Source: UBA2233 sp002347965 [NCBI: Nitrospirae bacterium UBA2233]
GTDB lineage: Bacteria > UBA2233
NCBI GenBank assembly: GCA_002347965.1
Contig: DDYN01000016.1
Span: 1 to 8,285 of the forward strand
Direction of reading: 5' to 3'
DNA length: 8,285 bases
The notes beneath the pieces are model-generated. The model searched no databases. It saw only the letters and a program-made list of their open reading frames with translations, and was not told the DNA's origin. The translations under genes were made by a program, and so were the position numbers. The stretch's first letter is position 1. Each line of letters begins with the position of its first letter. This document shows, one piece after another, positions 4,170-8,285 of the stretch.

Positions 4170-5747
4170 GGGGTTTTGGGCCACGTAGTCGCCAAAGATG
4201 GAGGGCAACGCTCCTAACAAGTCGCCGGCGAGCAACCCGTAGGTTCCCTTAAGGGCCGCCATCCGCTCACCCGCGGCCCCGTGGGCAAACACCCCGAACG
4301 GGACGGCTTCGTAAGGAGAAAGCCCCTGGGCTAAAAGTCCGCCCAGCATTCCAGAAAGGACGTCTCCCGTGCCGCCCGAGGCCATCGCGGGACAACCCGA
4401 GGCATTCACCCAAACGGGCCCTTCGGGGCAGGAGGTGATTGTCCTTGCTCCCTTAAGGACGACAAACACGCCGTGGCGGCTGGCGTAGGCCTCGGCGGTC
4501 CCGACCCTGTCATTTTGGACGGCCTTTGTGCTTTGCCCGGTTAGCCTTGCCATCTCCCCCGGATGGGGAGTTAGGACGAGCATGGGGGGCCTTTTCCCCT
4601 GAAGCAGCGATGGGTCTTGGGCAATCAGGTTGAGCCCGTCGGCATCCACCACGACAGGCGCTTGGGCGTGCAGGAAAAGAAACGCGGCGAGTTTTCTGGT
4701 ATCTTCCGAAACACCTACCCCGGGGCCGAACACGACGGCCTGCTTACCCTTGAGCAACGCCTCGAGCGCCCGAAAGTTGGCCTTCGTCGCGGCAAACTCT
4801 CCGAGCGCGTTCGCCTCCAGCGGGGCTTGCATGACCTCCAGAAGCCTTGCCGAGACCTGCGAGTACTCGGATGCCGGAATCGCGAGCGTTACCAGGCCCG
4901 CTCCCACCCTGGCGGCCGCCGTAGCGGCCATTACCGCCGCGCCCGTCTTGCCCCTTGAGCCCGCGACGACGAGAACGTGGCCGTAGGTTCCTTTATGGCT
5001 GTCCGCCGATCTTTTAGGCAGGGCCCCCACAAAGGCATGTTCGCAACCCAAAAAATAGGGCAATATGAGCTTAGCGTAGGTCGTTTCTGAAAACCCGATG
5101 TCGACGACCTCGAGCTCTCCCTGGTAGTCAGCACCCGGATAAAGCGCCTGGCCAAGCTTCATGAGCCCTATCGAGTAGGTCTTCTTTGCACGAACGGCCT
5201 TGCCCATGACCTGCCCCGTAGAGCCGTTCACTCCGCTTGCGATGTCCACGCTCACGATAGGGCGGCCGAGCCCGCTCACCATGACGATTGCCGCCTCTGT
5301 CAGCCCCTCGACGGGCCTTTGAATGCCGGTTCCTAGGATCGCGTCCACGACGAGCGCGGCATGGGAAGCCTCATGGGCCTTTATGGCGCGCTCGAGGGCT
5401 TCTTGGTCGGGCGCTTCCAAGACGGCCTCCGGATAAAGCCTTTTGAGGACGCCAAAATGGAGCGCCGCATCGCCCTTTAATTCTTCGAGCCTGGATAGCA
5501 ACAGGCATCGAACGCGCCAGCCCGAGTCTAGGAGCACCCTGGCGATCACGCTCCCGTCACCCCCGTTGTTGCCCCTGCCGGAGACGACAAGCGCCGAACG
5601 GGAGGCAAGCCGGCCTCCGAGCTCCCGCTCGATGGCGCCAGCGATCGCCCTACCCGCGTTCTCCATGAGCACCGCGCCTGGGATCCCGACTTCCTCGATC
5701 GTGATCCTGTCTACCTCGCGCATAAGCTCGTTGGTCGCAAGCCGCAT
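4161..5747 (-). CDS. nnr: Bifunctional NAD(P)H-hydrate epimerase / ADP-dependent NAD(P)HX dehydratase
   Basis: Repairs hydrated NADH and NADPH. The N-terminal YjeF-type domain (about 1-225) interconverts R and S forms, and the C-terminal ribokinase-like YjeF domain (about 240-525) dehydrates the S form using ADP. N-domain motifs are GRGNNGGDG (57-65), VDAILGTG (134-141) and VDIASGVNGSTG (167-178), where the family usually has VDIPSGV. C-domain motifs are HKGTYGHVLVVAGS (251-264), GPGVG (341-345), VDADGLN (367-373), LTPHPGEMARL (392-402), LKGARTI (431-437) and SGGTGDVLSG (457-466), with Asp462 the likely catalytic base. The approach to that loop reads GCPAMA rather than the common GNPGMA. The length of 528 residues is normal for the fusion. 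TAGGAG at 5755-5760 lies seven bases before the ATG and contains the pdxJ stop. An acpS gene, which I would expect beside it in similar clusters, is absent. Confidence 0.96.
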   Translation of the reverse strand: MRLATNELMREVDRITIEEVGIPGAVLMENAGRAIAGAIERELGGRLASRSALVVSGRGNNGGDGSVIARVLLDSGWRVRCLLLSRLEELKGDAALHFGVLKRLYPEAVLEAPDQEALERAIKAHEASHAALVVDAILGTGIQRPVEGLTEAAIVMVSGLGRPIVSVDIASGVNGSTGQVMGKAVRAKKTYSIGLMKLGQALYPGADYQGELEVVDIGFSETTYAKLILPYFLGCEHAFVGALPKRSADSHKGTYGHVLVVAGSRGKTGAAVMAATAAARVGAGLVTLAIPASEYSQVSARLLEVMQAPLEANALGEFAATKANFRALEALLKGKQAVVFGPGVGVSEDTRKLAAFLFLHAQAPVVVDADGLNLIAQDPSLLQGKRPPMLVLTPHPGEMARLTGQSTKAVQNDRVGTAEAYASRHGVFVVLKGARTITSCPEGPVWVNASGCPAMASGGTGDVLSGMLGGLLAQGLSPYEAVPFGVFAHGAAGERMAALKGTYGLLAGDLLGALPSIFGDYVAQNPGR

Positions 5748-5754
5748 GCTAAGG

Positions 5755-5760
5755 CTCCTA
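5755..5760 (-). promoter_or_regulatory. nnr ribosome binding site overlapping the pdxJ stop
   Basis: TAGGAG on the minus strand is both the pdxJ stop (TAG) and a strong Shine-Dalgarno sequence seven bases before the nnr ATG. This fixes the nnr start and implies translational coupling. Confidence 0.85.
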
Positions 5761-6483
5761 TCGCTGGGTCAGCGAGAGCATGTCCCGGGTCGCTTGAAAA
5801 ATACCGACAAAAACGCTCCTCGAAATAATGCTGTGGCCGATGTTGAGCTCTTCTACGGAAGGAATCTTGACGATCGGCCGGACGTTTTGGTAGTTCAGCC
5901 CGTGCCCCGCCGCAACGACAAGCCCCAAGGCGTGGGCCTTTTGCGCGGCAGCCTCTATCCTCGCCCGTTCGCCCTGCCAGGCATCCATGCTAAGAGTGTG
6001 GTTTGCATACCGGCCCGTGTGGAGCTCCACGCCCGCAAGCCCGAGCTCTTTTGCCCGTAGGATTTGGGCCAAATCGGGCTCGATGAACGCAAAGGTTCGA
6101 ATGCCGGCATCCTTGAGCCGCTCCAAAAGGCCGAGCGCCTCTTGGCTCAACCCGGTAAGCTCCAGCCCGCCTTCGGTCGTGAGCTCCTTGCGCTTTTCTG
6201 GGACGATCGTCGCCTGTGCCGGGCGTACCTCGAGGGCCACCGAAACGATGTCCTCGTTTAAGGCCATCTCGAGGTTCAAGGAAACCCGAAGCAGCCTTCT
6301 TGCCAGCCGGACGTCCTCGTCCTGGATATGCCTCCTGTCTTCCCTCAGGTGCATGACGATGCTAGTCGCCCCGGCAAGCTCGGCCTGTAAAGCGGCATGG
6401 ACAGGGTTCGGCTCCGCCCCTCCGCGCGCCTGCCTGAGCGTCGCCGTGTGGTCTACGTTAACTCCCAAGCGCATTTCGGCCAT
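5758..6483 (-). CDS. pdxJ: Pyridoxine 5'-phosphate synthase
   Basis: Joins 3-amino-2-oxopropyl phosphate and 1-deoxy-D-xylulose 5-phosphate to form pyridoxine 5'-phosphate, the last ring-closing step of the DXP-dependent vitamin B6 pathway; it is a TIM-barrel enzyme. With the start chosen here (241 residues), motifs are GVNVDHTATLRQARG (7-21), HLREDRRHIQD (45-55), NLEMA (70-74), VPEKRKELTTEGGL (94-107), GVELHTGRYA (151-160), GHGLNYQNV (193-201) and ELNIGHSIISRSVFVG (212-227). His45, Glu72 and His194 fall where the E. coli catalytic residues (His45, Glu72, His193) lie. The ATG at 6483 gives MAEMRLGVNVDH, which matches the E. coli start MAELLLGVNIDH. An ATG at 6513 would add ten residues and has its own weak AGGGG at four bases, so ribosome sites do not decide. 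Either start overlaps glmM (26 or 56 bases). Confidence 0.95.
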   Translation of the reverse strand: MAEMRLGVNVDHTATLRQARGGAEPNPVHAALQAELAGATSIVMHLREDRRHIQDEDVRLARRLLRVSLNLEMALNEDIVSVALEVRPAQATIVPEKRKELTTEGGLELTGLSQEALGLLERLKDAGIRTFAFIEPDLAQILRAKELGLAGVELHTGRYANHTLSMDAWQGERARIEAAAQKAHALGLVVAAGHGLNYQNVRPIVKIPSVEELNIGHSIISRSVFVGIFQATRDMLSLTQR

Positions 6484-7858
6484 TGCCCTCAAACGCTCCC
6501 TTTGCGTTTCCATTCAACCCCTGGATCGCTTCGAGAATTTCTTGCCCGACGTCGTCTAGAACCGCACGGTCTTCGCCTTCGATGAGGATGCGGATGAGCG
6601 GCTGCGTGCCCGAGGCTCGGACGAATACACGGCCCGTCTTACCTATTTTTTGCTCGAGACGGCGGATGCTGGCCTGGAACGTTTCACCCGAAAGAAGCTC
6701 TGCCGTGTGGCCGTTGGTCTCGACGTTCAGCAAGACCTGTGGTGAAGGCTCGAGAACTCGCTCTAGTTCGGAGAGCGGACGGTTTGCCTTTAGCATCAAT
6801 TCGAGGACCATCAGGGCCGTCAAGATGCCGTCCCCCGAGGTCGCGTGGTCGGAGAACACGAAATGGCCCGATGATTCGCCTCCTATGTTGGCCCCTTCGC
6901 GGCGCATCGCTTCGACAACATAACGGTCGCCCACCTGCGTCCTTAGGAGCCCGATGCCCTGTTCAGCCAAAAACCTGTCTAGCGCCAGCGTACTCATTAC
7001 GGTAGCAACGACAAGGTTGCGCTTGAGCCTGCCTTCCTTTGCCCAAGCGGTCGCACACATGGCGAGCACTTGATCGCCGTGAACAATTTCCCCCTTTTCG
7101 TCGGCCAAGATGGCCCTGTCGGCATCGCCATCGAGCGCGAGGCCCAAGTGGGCGTTGACCTCTACAACCTTCCTTGCCATGGCTTCAGGATGGATTGCGC
7201 CGCATCGTTCATTAATGTTCGTCCCGTCGGGCTCGTCGTTCATGACGATCACCTCGGCGCCCAGCTCTTCGAACACCCAAGGCGCCACCTTGTAGGCGGC
7301 GCCGTTGGCACAATCGAGCACAATCCGCACCCCTTCGAGGTCCATGTGCTTGGGGAAGGCGTACTTCAAGTGGACGACGTAGCGGCCTACGGCGTCGTCA
7401 ATGCGAAATGCCTTGCCGATGTCCCCGTGGGAGACGTCGTACCCGGACGGGGCGGCGAACACGAGGTCTTCGATGACCGCCTCGTTGCTGTCGGATAGCT
7501 TGAAGCCGTCCGCATCGAAAAACTTGATGCCGTTATCGTAGTAAGGGTTGTGCGAGGCCGAAATCACGACCCCGTAACCCGCGCGCATGTTCGAAGTCAA
7601 AAAGGCGATACCCGGCGTAGGAAGAGGCCCAACTAGGTAAGGATCCACTCCGACAGCGCAAAGCCCGGAACAGATGGCAGTCTCGATAAGGTACCCGGAT
7701 AGCCGGGTGTCCTTGCCGATGAGGACCTTGCCGTGCCTGGCCTGCCCGTTCTTGAGCGAGATTCCGATTGCTTTCCCGATGCGTACGACGGTTTCGGGCA
7801 CTAACAGCTCCTTGTTGGCCACACCCCTTATCCCGTCCGTCCCAAAGAGCTTCCCCAT
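6458..7858 (-). CDS. glmM: Phosphoglucosamine mutase
   Basis: Converts glucosamine 6-phosphate to glucosamine 1-phosphate on the way to UDP-N-acetylglucosamine for peptidoglycan and lipopolysaccharide. It is an alpha-D-phosphohexomutase with four domains. Motifs are GTDGIRG at the N-terminus (6-12), the phosphoserine loop ISASHNPYYDNGIKFF with Ser102 as the phosphorylated residue, the metal loop DGDADR (243-248), the sugar-specificity loop GGESSGHF (326-333) and the C-terminal phosphate loop RASGTQPLIR (414-423). The last usually reads SGTEP in GlmM; here Gln replaces Glu. At 466 residues it is somewhat longer than the usual 445-455. The extra residues form a Gly/Asn-rich tail (about 449-466) whose last part overlaps the start of pdxJ. 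The ATG is eight bases after AAGGGG (7867-7872), and a good promoter lies just upstream. Confidence 0.97.
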   Translation of the reverse strand: MGKLFGTDGIRGVANKELLVPETVVRIGKAIGISLKNGQARHGKVLIGKDTRLSGYLIETAICSGLCAVGVDPYLVGPLPTPGIAFLTSNMRAGYGVVISASHNPYYDNGIKFFDADGFKLSDSNEAVIEDLVFAAPSGYDVSHGDIGKAFRIDDAVGRYVVHLKYAFPKHMDLEGVRIVLDCANGAAYKVAPWVFEELGAEVIVMNDEPDGTNINERCGAIHPEAMARKVVEVNAHLGLALDGDADRAILADEKGEIVHGDQVLAMCATAWAKEGRLKRNLVVATVMSTLALDRFLAEQGIGLLRTQVGDRYVVEAMRREGANIGGESSGHFVFSDHATSGDGILTALMVLELMLKANRPLSELERVLEPSPQVLLNVETNGHTAELLSGETFQASIRRLEQKIGKTGRVFVRASGTQPLIRILIEGEDRAVLDDVGQEILEAIQGLNGNAKGAFEGNGRNALGS

Positions 7859-7866
7859 CGTACCAA

Positions 7867-7872
7867 CCCCTT
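7867..7872 (-). promoter_or_regulatory. glmM ribosome binding site
   Basis: AAGGGG on the minus strand lies eight bases before the glmM ATG at 7858. It favours this start over an ATG at 7886-7884, which is in a different frame and sits at the predicted transcription start. Confidence 0.65.
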
Positions 7873-7892
7873 AAATTCAAGGACATGGAGGC

Positions 7893-7921
7893 ATTATAGC
7901 CCCTCTACGGCGCTTCGTAAA
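7893..7921 (-). promoter_or_regulatory. Sigma70-type promoter for glmM and the genes below it
   Basis: On the minus strand, -35 TTTACG (7916-7921) and a consensus -10 TATAAT (7893-7898) are separated by exactly 17 bases. The -35 matches TTGACA at four of six positions. Transcription would start near 7886, giving a leader of about 28 bases with AAGGGG before the ATG. It lies in the 103-base gap between ybbR and glmM, by far the widest gap in the operon apart from the repeat region, so glmM can probably be expressed independently of ybbR. Confidence 0.72.
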
Positions 7922-7961
7922 CCTAGAAAATGCCTTTCGAAGCTTTACAGGACAGGCGCAC

Positions 7962-8285
7962 CTAGGAGGCCTTGGGGACGTTTTCTGCGTTGTCATGCGT
8001 GGGCTCCCCGTAGATCAGCCGAACCGTCACACCCGCGGGCGTCACGGCAACACCCAGGGGAAGCCGGTCCGTGTCTAGCGGGCAAGCCTTGATGACAACC
8101 TCTCCTACAGTCTCGCTCATCGCCGGCTCGAGGGGCTGCGTGTGAACGATCGATACCTTGCCTACCAAACTTTTGGGCCCGGACAACCGCACGATGGGCG
8201 GGGAAACCTCGACAACCTTGAAAGAAGAGCCTCTTGGAATACCCCCCAGCTCGGGAACTACCCGGACGCTCCGCTCGATGCGCTC
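7962..8285 (-). CDS. ybbR: YbbR-domain protein (CdaR-like), C-terminal part
   Basis: The gene is cut by the high-coordinate edge; the visible 107 codons start ERIERSVRVVPELGG and end in a TAG at 7962. The pattern of RVVPELGGIPRGSSFKV, VSPPIVRLSGPKSLV and then VSIVHTQPLE is a typical YbbR repeat: a strand, a G-x-P-x-G turn, and the V-x-P-x-x-V-x-x-x-GP core, followed by a stretch ending in a T-x-P-[IL] element. Proteins of this family (CdaR in Firmicutes) are usually membrane-anchored, with several YbbR repeats outside the membrane, and are encoded between the diadenylate cyclase gene (cdaA) and glmM. Its place just upstream of glmM fits that. No membrane anchor is visible because the N-terminus is outside the window, and a link to cyclic di-AMP is inferred from neighbours in other genomes only. 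Confidence 0.85.
   Translation of the reverse strand, partial: ERIERSVRVVPELGGIPRGSSFKVVEVSPPIVRLSGPKSLVGKVSIVHTQPLEPAMSETVGEVVIKACPLDTDRLPLGVAVTPAGVTVRLIYGEPTHDNAENVPKAS

Noticed and set aside
7533-7886. 117-residue minus-strand frame starting at 7886
   Set aside because: It overlaps glmM in another frame, has no domain signal, lacks a ribosome binding site, and its ATG lies at the predicted transcription start.

Overview
The window is a single-strand gene run. All seven near-complete or complete genes, plus one fragment at each edge, lie on the minus strand, so transcription runs from high to low coordinates. In that order they are: the C-terminal end of a YbbR-domain (CdaR-like) protein, glmM, pdxJ, nnr (bifunctional NAD(P)H-hydrate repair enzyme), tsaE, lysC, cimA (citramalate synthase), and the first 26 codons of an isochorismatase-family cysteine hydrolase. 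The DNA is GC-rich. From memory, the order ybbR-glmM-pdxJ-(acpS)-nnr-tsaE-lysC-cimA is familiar from Geobacter-like and other former 'Deltaproteobacteria'. I therefore infer an uncultured or little-studied bacterium of that broad grouping. This rests on synteny and protein character, not on a search.

From about 8285 down to 2425 the genes form a compact operon. A clear sigma70-type promoter sits between ybbR and glmM. glmM overlaps pdxJ, the pdxJ stop codon is part of the nnr ribosome binding site, and the tsaE stop codon is part of the lysC ribosome binding site. The products serve basic housekeeping: the UDP-GlcNAc precursor (GlmM), pyridoxal phosphate synthesis (PdxJ), repair of damaged NAD(P)H (Nnr), t6A modification of tRNA (TsaE), aspartate-family amino acids (LysC) and a threonine-independent route to isoleucine (CimA). 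LysC and CimA both feed branches that can end in isoleucine.

The unusual part is the non-coding DNA on both sides of cimA. Two arrays of short hairpin repeats (about 266-550 and 2149-2412) hold some ten full, decayed or partial copies of one module. The module is a 9-bp GC-rich stem, an NGAA tetraloop and a 3' TATC tail. The foot of the stem is constant, but the upper stem comes in two versions (ACA/TGT and GTT/AAC) that differ by compensatory changes. Copies alternate in orientation, as in BIME/REP clusters. One copy reaches into cimA and supplies its stop codon. Another lies just upstream of the cimA ribosome binding site, and one copy appears to have lost exactly its 16-bp palindromic core. 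No transposase or RAYT gene, RNA gene, CRISPR array or prophage is visible. The hairpin family is the best candidate here for something undescribed.
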